Assembly (NCBI GenBank): GCA_003021105.1 | Contig: PXRG01000015.1 | Coordinates: 62,001 to 126,000, forward strand | Source: Halobacteriales archaeon QS_1_68_17 | GTDB lineage: Archaea > Halobacteriota > Halobacteria > Halobacteriales > Haloarculaceae | DNA length: 64,000 nt | Reading direction: 5' to 3' | Shown: positions 23,951-32,058 of the stretch, piece after piece | Layout: each line of letters starts with the position of its first letter | How positions within the stretch are numbered: the first letter of the stretch is position 1 | Program-made: the position numbers and the translations under genes | The notes under the pieces: model-generated | The model's input: only the letters and a program-made list of their open reading frames with translations | What the model was told of the DNA's origin: nothing | Database searches by the model: none

Positions 23951-24763
23951 ATGGCGAAGCAGGCCCACCCGGGGCGGGACCTGAGCGTCCTCAGGAGCAA
24001 ACGCGCGGCCACGAAGTACCAGATTCTCGTCGAGATCGCCGAGCGCCAGCCGGCGGTCAACCAGGGCGAGATCGCCGACCAGATCGGCGTCTCGCCCCAG
24101 GCGGTCAGCGACTACCTGCAGGACCTGCTCGAACGCGGCCACGTCCACAAGCACGGCCGCGGGCGGTACGAGGTCACGAAGGAGGGCGTCGACTGGCTCA
24201 TCTCGCGGACGGACGACCTCTCGGGGTACACGCGGTACGTCTCCGAGGAGGTCATCGGCCAGGTCGACATCGAGACCGCGATCGCCACCGCCGAGATCGA
24301 CGAGGGACAGCCGGTCTCGCTGTCCATGCACGGGGGCGTCCTCCGGGCGACGCCCGGCGCGACGGGCGAGGCGACCGCCGTGGCCGTGACCGACGCCGCC
24401 GCGGGGACCGACGTGGGCGTCACCGACTTCGAGGGCATCCTCGACCACGAGCCGGGAGCCGTCACCGTGCTGTCGGTGCCGGCCGTCCAGGACGGCGGGA
24501 GTCGCGCGGTCGACCCGTCCGCGGTCGCCTCGCGGGCCGCGGACCACCAGCTGGTCGCGGCCGCCGACCCCGAGTCGCTGGCGGCCGCGCGGGCCGCAGA
24601 CGTCGATCCCGACGCCTCCTTCGGCACGGAGGCCGTCGTCGCGGAGGCGGCCACGAAGGGGCTGGACGTGCTCTTGCTCTCGACGCCGGACCGCCTCTCG
24701 GCACACACCGACCGCCTCCGGGAGCACAACGTCTCCTACGAGGTCGTCGACGGCGCGGCATGA
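23951..24763 (+). CDS. Winged-helix transcriptional regulator, candidate B12-cluster regulator
   Basis: A 270-aa protein with an N-terminal MarR/ArsR-like winged helix: KYQILVEIAERQPAVNQGEI, then ADQIGVSPQAVSDYLQDLLE as the recognition helix-turn-helix, and YEVTKEGVDWL. The C-terminal ~190 residues form an Ala/Val/Asp-rich domain that may sense a ligand (corrinoid or nucleotide), but I recognise no pocket. It diverges from the cbiT operon across a region holding the cluster motif. Position makes it the best candidate to bind that motif. Its stop overlaps the ATG of the decarboxylase gene (ATGA), linking it oddly to isoprenoid synthesis. Confidence 0.82.
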   Translation: MAKQAHPGRDLSVLRSKRAATKYQILVEIAERQPAVNQGEIADQIGVSPQAVSDYLQDLLERGHVHKHGRGRYEVTKEGVDWLISRTDDLSGYTRYVSEEVIGQVDIETAIATAEIDEGQPVSLSMHGGVLRATPGATGEATAVAVTDAAAGTDVGVTDFEGILDHEPGAVTVLSVPAVQDGGSRAVDPSAVASRAADHQLVAAADPESLAAARAADVDPDASFGTEAVVAEAATKGLDVLLLSTPDRLSAHTDRLREHNVSYEVVDGAA

Positions 24764-25722
24764 AGTCGACGGCGCGCGCCCACCCGATCCAGGGTCTCCT
24801 CAAGTACCACGGCCTCCGCGACCCGCGGCGGAACGTCCCCTACCACGATTCGATCTCCGTGTGTACCGCGCCCTCGCGGACCACCACGACGGTCGCGTTC
24901 GGGCACGACGCCGACACCTGCCTGGTGAACGGCGAGCGGATCGACGACGAGGGGGCCGACCGGGTGGCGACGGTGCTGGACCTGGTCCGGGAGCGCGCGG
25001 ACGTCGGGAGCGGCGCGCGCGTCGAATCGGAGAACACCTTCCCGTCGAACGTCGGCCTCGGGGCCTCGGCGTCGGCCTACGCCGCGCTCGCGCTGGCGGC
25101 CGCGGACGCCGCGGGCCTCGATTGCTCCCGGCCGGCCCTCTCGGCGCTGGCCCGCCGCGGTGCGACCTCCGCGGCCCGGAGCGTCGCGGGCGGGTTCGCC
25201 CACCTCCGGACGAGCCTCGACGACCGCGAGTGCGTCGCCGAACGCCTCGACGCACCCTTCGAGGAGGAGATTCGGATCGTCGTCGGCTACGTCCCCGACG
25301 AGAAGTACACTTCCCGCGCACACGCGGAGACGGCGGCGTCGCCGTACTTCGAGGACCGACTCGCCCACGTCCACGAGGTGCTGTCGGAGATGCGGGCGGC
25401 CGTCCGGGCCGGCGCGTTCGACCGGACCTTCCGGCTGGCCGAGCGCGACTCGCTGTCGCTGTTGGCGGCGACGATGACCGGCCCCGACGGCTGGGTCTAC
25501 TGGCAACCCGAGACGGTGGCGATGCTACACACCGCCCGCCGCCTCCGCGAGGAGGCCGACCTGCCGGTCTACTTCTCGGGCGATACCGGCGCGACGGCGT
25601 ACCTGAACACGACCGCGACCCACGCCGACCGCGTGGTCGTGGCACTCCGGGACCTGGGCGTCGAGACGGACGTCTGGCGCGTCGGCGGCCCCGCCCGACT
25701 CGTCGACGACCACCTGTTCTAG
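24760..25722 (+). CDS. mvaD: Phosphomevalonate decarboxylase (MvaD/PMD-type, GHMP family)
   Basis: ATP-dependent decarboxylation in the archaeal mevalonate route. The 320-aa product has AHPIQGLLKYHG near the start (substrate loop), the GHMP ATP motif SNVGLGASASAYAAL (~residue 91) and the C-terminal VYFSGDTGATAYLN. In Haloferax volcanii the orthologous type uses mevalonate 5-phosphate and produces isopentenyl phosphate; the same is likely here but cannot be told from sequence alone. ATG 24760 overlaps the regulator stop by four bases. HMG-CoA synthase of the same pathway lies at 32059. Confidence 0.9.
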   Translation: MKSTARAHPIQGLLKYHGLRDPRRNVPYHDSISVCTAPSRTTTTVAFGHDADTCLVNGERIDDEGADRVATVLDLVRERADVGSGARVESENTFPSNVGLGASASAYAALALAAADAAGLDCSRPALSALARRGATSAARSVAGGFAHLRTSLDDRECVAERLDAPFEEEIRIVVGYVPDEKYTSRAHAETAASPYFEDRLAHVHEVLSEMRAAVRAGAFDRTFRLAERDSLSLLAATMTGPDGWVYWQPETVAMLHTARRLREEADLPVYFSGDTGATAYLNTTATHADRVVVALRDLGVETDVWRVGGPARLVDDHLF

Positions 25723-25800
25723 GTCACGTCCCTCCGAGCGCCTCCGCCACTGCGGTCGCCCACCGTGGCGTCTAAGGTGCCGGCCGGTCCACCCGGGGAC

Positions 25801-26541
25801 ATGGACATCGTGACCGCCCTGGCGGCCGAAGGGACGACCTGCGTCGTCGGGGCCGGCGGGAAGAAGACGACGCTGTACGCGCTGGCCGACCGGATCGACC
25901 GGGCGGTCGTCACGGCGACGGTCCGCATCCCGATTTTCGACGACGAAGTGGCCGACGTGGTCGTGACCGACGACCCGGTCGCGGCCGTCTCGGCGGCGGA
26001 CGCGTGGCCGGTCGGCGTCGTCCCGGAGCGCGAGCGGTCGGACCGGTACCTCGGCTACGATCCCGGGGTCGTCGACGACCTCGCGGCCGCCGGGGTCGCC
26101 GACGCCGTGCTGGTGAAAGCCGACGGCGCGCGGATGCGCCAGTTCAAGGCACCGGCCGACCGCGAGCCGCGACTCCCCCGCTCGGCCGACACCGTGATCC
26201 CGATCGCCAGCGCCCGGGTCGTCGGTGCCGCGCTGGCCGAGGAGCACGTCCACCGCCCGGAACGCGTCGCCGCGATCACCGGCCTCTCGGCGGGCGAGCG
26301 GATCGGCCCCGACGACGTGGCGGCCGTCCTCGCCAGCGAGCGGGGCGGGCTGAAGGACGTTCCGCCCGGCGCGCGGGCCGTGCCGCTAGTCAACATGGTC
26401 GACGACGCGAAACTGGAAGCGACGGGCCGGGAAATCGCGCGAGCGGTCCTCGACCGCACCGCGGACGGCCCGGTCGACGTGCCGCGGGTCGTGCTCGCGC
26501 GGATGATCGACGACGACCCGCTGGTCGCCGTCGTCGACTAG
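25801..26541 (+). CDS. yqeC: YqeC-like putative selenium/molybdenum hydroxylase accessory protein
   Basis: A 246-aa protein of the YqeC (TIGR03172) type: CVVGAGGKKTTLYALADR is a P-loop-like motif near residue 15, then ADAVLVKADGARMRQFKAP and IPIASARVVGAAL. Family members sit with Mo-hydroxylase maturation genes and are thought to act in cofactor insertion. Here it faces mobA (convergent; the stop codons overlap by 3 bp) and precedes an AOR-like gene. ATG 25801 is preferred to an upstream in-frame GTG at 25765 because the domain begins at once. No hydroxylase gene is in view. Confidence 0.82.
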   Translation: MDIVTALAAEGTTCVVGAGGKKTTLYALADRIDRAVVTATVRIPIFDDEVADVVVTDDPVAAVSAADAWPVGVVPERERSDRYLGYDPGVVDDLAAAGVADAVLVKADGARMRQFKAPADREPRLPRSADTVIPIASARVVGAALAEEHVHRPERVAAITGLSAGERIGPDDVAAVLASERGGLKDVPPGARAVPLVNMVDDAKLEATGREIARAVLDRTADGPVDVPRVVLARMIDDDPLVAVVD

Positions 26542-27143
26542 AAGCGGCTCTTGGCGGCCTCGAACTCCTCGCGGGTGTTGAGGTTCTCGAAGGTGCCGGG
26601 ATCGGCGTGCTCGCGGAGTTCGTCGTCGACGACGACGTAATCGAGGTCGGATAGCGGTTCGACGATCTTGCGCTCGCCGCGGGCCAGTGCCTCCTCGCAG
26701 GCGTCGGCCATCGCGCGGGCGCGGTAGACCGTCTGCGTCGTCTGGTACCACTTGTCCTCCAGTTGGACGACCGCAGCGTCGTGGCCGTCCGCGCGGTCGA
26801 ACAGGTACTCGGCCAGCCCCGGGTCGACGAACGGCATGTCGCAGGCGACCACAAACGCGTATTCGGTCTCGACCGCCCCGAGTCCGGTCATGATGCCGGC
26901 CATCGGCCCGAGGTCCGGTTCCCGATCGAGCGCGTACCGCACCCCGTGCTCGTAGCCGTCCATCGCCGCCCGGATCGCCGGTTCCTGGTCCTCCCGGCAG
27001 TTGACCACCAGTTCGTCGACGACGCCCGCGATGCGGTCCGCGACCCGCCGGATCATCGGGGTCCCCGCCAGGTCGGCCACCGCCTTGTCCGTGTCGCCGA
27101 AGCGCGTCGAGCGCCCCCCGGCGACGATCACGCCCGCGCTCAT
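26538..27143 (-). CDS. mobA: Molybdenum cofactor guanylyltransferase MobA
   Basis: Attaches GMP to molybdopterin. The 201-aa product has the nucleotidyltransferase signature AGVIVAGGRSTRFGDTDKA at the N-terminus, DLGPMAGIMTGL, the metal-binding FVVACDMPFVDP and a C-terminal LNTREEF motif typical of MobA. The gene ends convergently with yqeC, sharing 3 bp at the stop codons. It lies next to the AOR-like gene, in keeping with a Mo/W cofactor patch. Confidence 0.93.
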   Translation of the reverse strand: MSAGVIVAGGRSTRFGDTDKAVADLAGTPMIRRVADRIAGVVDELVVNCREDQEPAIRAAMDGYEHGVRYALDREPDLGPMAGIMTGLGAVETEYAFVVACDMPFVDPGLAEYLFDRADGHDAAVVQLEDKWYQTTQTVYRARAMADACEEALARGERKIVEPLSDLDYVVVDDELREHADPGTFENLNTREEFEAAKSRF

Positions 27144-27304
27144 GTGCCAATCTGTGCCCCCGATCCCCAAACGCCTTGTCCCGGCGGACCGCCCGGCACC
27201 CATAACGCATCCTGCGCCTGCCCCGCCGGGCCGACGCCATCCCCTGCCGGCGTATCGGGCCGTCGGGACAGCCCTTTATGCGGGCATCTCGTAGCCGCGG
27301 CCGG

Positions 27305-29074
27305 ATGGATTACGAGTTGCCGACGAGACTCCTCCGGGTCGATCTCTCGGCCGGCACCGTCGACAGCGAGCGGGTGCCGGCGGCGTGGCGACGCGACTTC
27401 GTCGGCGGGAAGGGACTCGGGGCGCGGTACCTCTACGAGGAACTCGACGGGAAGACCGACCCCCTCGGCCCCGGGAACGCGCTGTTGTTCCTCCGCGGGC
27501 CGCTGACGGGCGTGTTGCCCGGCGAGGCGCGCTTCGCGGTCGTCACGAAGTCGCCGCTGACCGGGACCTTCCTCGATTCGTACAGCGGCGGCGCGTTCGC
27601 GGAGGCGCTGGCCGGCGGCCTCGGGGAGCACGTCGGCCTGCTTGTGACCGGTCGGGCCGCCGATCCCGTCCGGATCGACGTCGCGGGGGGCACGGCCAGC
27701 CTCGCCCCGGCGGCCGACCTCTGGGGGCTGGACGCCCGCGAGACGGACGCCGCCGTCCCGGACGCGGAGGTGGCCTGTGCCGGACCGGCCGGCGAGAACC
27801 TGGTCGCCTACGCGACCGTCGCCTCGGAGGGCGGCGACCACCAGGCGGGTCGGGGCGGCGCGGGCGCGGTCATGGGTGCCAAGCGGCTCAAGACCGTCAC
27901 CGCGCGCGGCGACCCGCCGGACGACCCCGCCTTCGCCGGCCTCCGGGAGCGGTTCACCGTCCTGTTCGCCGACGACGCCGACAGCCAGTGGTTCCTCACG
28001 AGCGAGACCTTAGAGAGCGTCGACTTCGCCAACGAGGTGGGGGCGCTGTCGACGCGGGGCTGGCAGGAGAGCCGGTTCGAGGGCACCGACGACATCGGCA
28101 TCGAGTCCGTGCACGAGGCCGCCAGCGGGCGCGAGCGCGCCGACGACCCGATCCCCGGGGGCTTCCGGGTCGAGACGCGGGACGGCGAGAGCGTCCCGCG
28201 GGGCGCGACACAGATCACGCTCGGTGCCGGCCTGGGGATCGACGACTTCGACGCCGTGGCGACGCTTGGCGAGCAGTGCGACCGCCTGGGCGTCGACGTG
28301 ATCAGCGCGGGCACCGCCGTCGCGTGGGCGATCCGGGCCGCCGGGGAGGGCGTGATCGACCGCGACCTCTCGTTCGGCGATCCCGGGGACGCGCGGGGAT
28401 TGCTGGACGAGATCGCCGCCCGGTCGACCCTGCTGGGCGACGCGCTCGCGGAGGGGATCGAGACCGCCGCCGGGACGTTCGGCGGTGCGGACCTCGTCCC
28501 GACCGCGAAGGGGATGGAACTGCCGGGGTACGATCCGCGGGGCGCGACGAGCATGGCGCTGGCGTACGCGACCAGCGACCGGGGTCCCTGCCACCGGCGC
28601 TCCCGGCCGGTCGAACAGGAGGCGTTCGTGGCCGACCCCTGGGACGCGGCCGACGTCGCGGCGTTCGTGATCGAGGAACAGGACGCCCGGTCGCTGCTCT
28701 GGAGCCTGATCGCCGACGACTTCGCGGGCATGGCGCTGTGGGACTCGCTGGGCGCGGAGTGGCTCGCCGCCGTCGGCCTCGACTACGATCCCGCGGAACT
28801 GCGGGCGACCGGCGATCGGATCTGGAACCTGACGCGGCTGTTCAACGTCAGGGCGGGCTTTACCCGGGCCGACGACCGCCTCCCCCCGATGCTCGCCGGC
28901 GCGATCGGCGACTCGACCGACGGCCCGGTCCGGGTCGACTCCTTCGCGGCGATGCTCGACGCCTACTACGACGCCCGCGGGTGGAGCGCCGACGGCGTCC
29001 CGACCCGCGGGACGCTCGACCGCCTCGATCTGCTCGAAGCCGTCGACGACGAGACGCCCGTCGCCGGGACGTGA
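27305..29074 (+). CDS. Aldehyde ferredoxin oxidoreductase-family protein lacking the Fe-S cysteines
   Basis: A 589-aa protein with the AOR fold: N-terminal domain (RDFVGGKGLGARYLYEEL, VTKSPLTGTFLDSYSGGAF), tungstopterin-binding AGRGGAGAVMGAKRLK (181-196) and KGMELPGYDPRG (402-413), C-terminal WNLTRLFNVRAGFTR. Classical AORs bind a 4Fe-4S cluster through CxxCxxxC in the middle domain plus a distal Cys. Here the middle region (270-300) has no Cys, and the three cysteines present (158, 325, 429) do not fit the pattern. It may bind the pterin without electron transfer via the cluster, or have another role. ATG 27305 chosen; ATG 27278 adds nine residues. Confidence 0.87.
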   Translation: MDYELPTRLLRVDLSAGTVDSERVPAAWRRDFVGGKGLGARYLYEELDGKTDPLGPGNALLFLRGPLTGVLPGEARFAVVTKSPLTGTFLDSYSGGAFAEALAGGLGEHVGLLVTGRAADPVRIDVAGGTASLAPAADLWGLDARETDAAVPDAEVACAGPAGENLVAYATVASEGGDHQAGRGGAGAVMGAKRLKTVTARGDPPDDPAFAGLRERFTVLFADDADSQWFLTSETLESVDFANEVGALSTRGWQESRFEGTDDIGIESVHEAASGRERADDPIPGGFRVETRDGESVPRGATQITLGAGLGIDDFDAVATLGEQCDRLGVDVISAGTAVAWAIRAAGEGVIDRDLSFGDPGDARGLLDEIAARSTLLGDALAEGIETAAGTFGGADLVPTAKGMELPGYDPRGATSMALAYATSDRGPCHRRSRPVEQEAFVADPWDAADVAAFVIEEQDARSLLWSLIADDFAGMALWDSLGAEWLAAVGLDYDPAELRATGDRIWNLTRLFNVRAGFTRADDRLPPMLAGAIGDSTDGPVRVDSFAAMLDAYYDARGWSADGVPTRGTLDRLDLLEAVDDETPVAGT

Positions 29075-29185
29075 TGCCCGCCCGATGATGCCTACCCGGC
29101 GAGGCCCGGTCGTTCCTCAGCGTCGGTTTCAGCGTCCGAAACCGAACGCTTCATTTTACCCTACCCGTGAGTGCTATGGAAGGGC

Positions 29186-29833
29186 ATGCCAGTCATCGCA
29201 GCCATCCACATTTCGCACCCGGATCTCGTCCTCACGCCGACCATTCGGTCGGTGTCGGAGGCGACTATCAGGGTCGTGCCGCAGTCGGCCACGGATCCGG
29301 AGACGCGGTCGTTCGCCTACCTCGTCGATGGCTGCGATCCCGGCCGGTTCGAGACGGCACTGACGTCCGACCACACGGTGGTCGACTACGAACACGTCGC
29401 GACCGTCGACGGCCAGCGGATCTACCAGATCACCTACGCCGAGGACGTGGTGCTCATCTCGCCGACCGTCTCGGAACTCGGGGGGCTGTCGCTCGAATCG
29501 CGCAGCGACGACGACGGGTGGGCGGTCAAGCTCCAGTTGCCCGACCGCGACGCGCTTGCCGCGCTCAACGACTTCTGTCAGTCCGAGGACGTGACCATCG
29601 CGGTCAACCACGTGGTGGGGGGCGAGGACGTCTCGTTCGACCAGCAGGTGGGGGTAACGGCACCCCAGCGCGAGGCGCTGCTGACGGCGCTGGAACTGGG
29701 GTACTTCGAACAGCCGCGCGACGCCACCCTCGAGGACGTGGCCGACGAGATGAACATCTCCTCGACGGCGGCCAGCGGCCGGCTCCGGCGCGGGATGGCC
29801 ACCCTCGTCGAGCGGACGCTGGCCGACCAGTGA
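29186..29833 (+). CDS. HTH-10 (Bat-like) transcriptional regulator
   Basis: A 215-aa protein whose C-terminus is the bacterio-opsin-activator HTH: VTAPQREALLTALELGYFEQ, then RDATLEDVADEMNISSTAAS and GRLRRGMATL. The N-terminal ~150 residues resemble the non-catalytic sensory part of this family (IHISHPDLVLTPTI at the start). Targets unknown. AT-rich TTCATTTTACC (29151-29161) upstream is a plausible TATA region, ~25-35 nt before the ATG. Confidence 0.88.
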   Translation: MPVIAAIHISHPDLVLTPTIRSVSEATIRVVPQSATDPETRSFAYLVDGCDPGRFETALTSDHTVVDYEHVATVDGQRIYQITYAEDVVLISPTVSELGGLSLESRSDDDGWAVKLQLPDRDALAALNDFCQSEDVTIAVNHVVGGEDVSFDQQVGVTAPQREALLTALELGYFEQPRDATLEDVADEMNISSTAASGRLRRGMATLVERTLADQ

Positions 29834-29966
29834 CCTGCCGGCGCGTCGTCACGGTTCGTCGACGGCCGGCGGCCGTCTTCCGGCGGTGACCGGTCGCCCC
29901 AGGATGCGGGCGGGTGCCGTGCCGGCTCCAAAACCCTCTTAGCGCCACCAGACCTTTGCTCGTTCG

Positions 29967-31229
29967 ATGACGGCGACCAGAACGGTCGAACTCGAGGGGC
30001 ACATCATCGACTCGGGCATCATGGGCCGGGCCTTCCGCATCGTGATGGAGATGGGGGGATCGTTCGAGGTCCAGCAGTTCGAGATCGGCCACCACCAGGA
30101 CGAGGAGTCGTACTGCCGGATGGACGTCTCCGCGGACACCGAGGACCACCTCCAGCGCATCCTCCACGAACTCCACCAGACCGGGGCGACGCTCTCGGAC
30201 CCCTACGACGCGACGCTGGAACCGGCACCGGCCGACCAGGTGGTCCCGCCGGGTTTCTACTCGACGACCAACCACCCGACGTTCGTCCGCCACGACGGCG
30301 AGTGGCTCGAAGTCGAGAACATCGAGATGGACTGTGCGGTCGTCGTCGACCCGGACGGCCCGGACGGTCCCCGGGCGTACACGAAGGTACTCAACGCCAT
30401 CGAGGAGGGCGACCTGGTCGTCGCCGGCGACGGGGGCGTCCGCGTCGAACCGCCCGAACACCCCCGCGGGAGCGACAACGCCTTCGGGTTCATGCAGGGC
30501 GGCGTCTCCAGCGAGCGCCCCTCGGAGTCGCTCATCCGCCGGATCGCCGAGGCCATGGAACAGACCAGGCGGGACGGCGGCAACATCCTCGCGGTCTGTG
30601 GGCCGGCGCTGATCCACTCCGGCGCGGGCGACGCGTTCGCCCGCCTCGTGCGCGAGGGGTACGTCGACGCCCTCTCGGCCGGCAACGGCTTCGCCGTCCA
30701 CGACCTCGAACGGGACCTCTATGGCACCTCGCTGGGCATGGACATCGAGGACCTCGAACACCCCCGGAAGGGCCACAAACACCACATCTACACGATCAGC
30801 GAGATCATCCGCGCGGGCGGTATCGAGGCGGCCGTCGAGAACGGACTCGTCGAGAAGGGCGTTATGTACGAGTGCGTCGAGAACGACGTGCCGTTCGTCC
30901 TGGCGGGATCGATCCGCGACGACGGCCCGCTGCCGGACACGATCACGGACTCTATCGAGGCCCAGAACGCCATCCGCGAACAGGCCCGCGGGGCCGACAT
31001 GGTGATCATGCTTGCGACCCTCCTGCACTCGGTCGCCGTGGGCAACTGTCTCCCCTCGAACACGAAGGTCGTCTGCGTCGACATCAACCCCTCGACGGTG
31101 ACCCAGTTGATCGACCGCGGGTCGGCCCAGGCCATCGGGATGGTCTCCGACATCGGCACCTTCGTCCCTTCGCTGGCCTCGAAACTCCTCGACGAGGAAC
31201 TGCAGGTGCCCGACGCCTCGGCCGACTGA
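29967..31229 (+). CDS. TIGR00300 family protein, archaeal ornithine cyclodeaminase-like
   Basis: A 420-aa protein of the LOR/SDH-domain family (TIGR00300). N-terminal part: VELEGHIIDSGIMGRAFRIV and NHPTFVRHDGEWLEVENIEMD. C-terminal part, Rossmann-like: GNILAVCGPALIHSGAGDA, AGNGFAVHDLERDLYG, NCLPSNTKVVCVDINPSTV. Relatives include the non-canonical ornithine cyclodeaminase of methanogens and the C-terminal half of cyanobacterial ArgZ/AgrE, so NAD-dependent proline formation from ornithine is the likely reaction. Expression from its own promoter; no operon partner. Confidence 0.85.
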   Translation: MTATRTVELEGHIIDSGIMGRAFRIVMEMGGSFEVQQFEIGHHQDEESYCRMDVSADTEDHLQRILHELHQTGATLSDPYDATLEPAPADQVVPPGFYSTTNHPTFVRHDGEWLEVENIEMDCAVVVDPDGPDGPRAYTKVLNAIEEGDLVVAGDGGVRVEPPEHPRGSDNAFGFMQGGVSSERPSESLIRRIAEAMEQTRRDGGNILAVCGPALIHSGAGDAFARLVREGYVDALSAGNGFAVHDLERDLYGTSLGMDIEDLEHPRKGHKHHIYTISEIIRAGGIEAAVENGLVEKGVMYECVENDVPFVLAGSIRDDGPLPDTITDSIEAQNAIREQARGADMVIMLATLLHSVAVGNCLPSNTKVVCVDINPSTVTQLIDRGSAQAIGMVSDIGTFVPSLASKLLDEELQVPDASAD

Positions 31230-31350
31230 TCGGGCGATTCGCCGGCCCGTCGGCCGGTCGTCGTGGCTCGTCGTCAGTACCGGGAAGCGGACGTCGATCG
31301 TCGAGTGGGGTTTCGACACCGTTTTGTGCGCCGCCGGGTGCTACAGGCGT

Positions 31351-32058
31351 ATGTCGCAGGGACCGCGGCGCGAACTGGCCGAGAAGATCGCGGGGGAGAT
31401 CACCCTCAGCGACGAACCCGGGGCGACGCTCCGGAAGTGGCGGACGGACTTCGGCGTCTCCCAGACCGAGCTGGCCGGCGAACTCGGCGTCTCCTCGTCG
31501 GTGATCTCGGACTACGAGAGCGGCCGCAGGAAGAGCCCCGGCATCGGCGTGGTCCGGCGGGTGGTGACGGCGCTTCTGGACATCGACCAGCAACGCGGCG
31601 GCAGCCGCATCCGCCAGTACGCGCGGGTCATCTCGGCCGGCTTCGAGAGCGACATCGTCCACGACCTCCGGGAGTACCCCGCTACGATCCCGCTGGGCCG
31701 GTACTACGACGCCATCGACGCGACCGAACTCGCGCCCGGGTCCGGGGAGACCATCGCCGGCCACACCGTGATCGACTCCATCGAGGCGATCACGCGCCTC
31801 TCCTCCCAGGAGTTCTACCGGCTCTACGGCCAGTCGACCAACCGCGCGCTCGTGTTCACGAACGTCACCCGCGGCGAGTCGCCGCTGGTCGCCATGCGCG
31901 TGGTCAATCCCACGCCCAGCGCGGTCGTCCTCCACGGGCTGACCGAGGAGGACCTCTGGGACCACGCGGCCGACCTCGCGCGCATCGACGGCTTCTCGCT
32001 CGCTATCTCCGACCTCGACCTCGATGAGATGCTAGACAGGCTTCGGGAACTGCCCTGA
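31351..32058 (+). CDS. XRE-type HTH regulator with C-terminal sensor domain
   Basis: A 235-aa regulator. Residues ~25-85 form a Cro/cI helix-turn-helix (LRKWRTDFGVSQTELAGELG, VSSSVISDYESGRRKSPG). The remainder carries the archaeal companion domain seen in such regulators (FYRLYGQSTNRALVFTNVTR near residue 155). The gene ends at 32058 and the HMG-CoA synthase gene ends head-on at 32059 with no intergenic base. Target genes unknown. Confidence 0.87.
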   Translation: MSQGPRRELAEKIAGEITLSDEPGATLRKWRTDFGVSQTELAGELGVSSSVISDYESGRRKSPGIGVVRRVVTALLDIDQQRGGSRIRQYARVISAGFESDIVHDLREYPATIPLGRYYDAIDATELAPGSGETIAGHTVIDSIEAITRLSSQEFYRLYGQSTNRALVFTNVTRGESPLVAMRVVNPTPSAVVLHGLTEEDLWDHAADLARIDGFSLAISDLDLDEMLDRLRELP

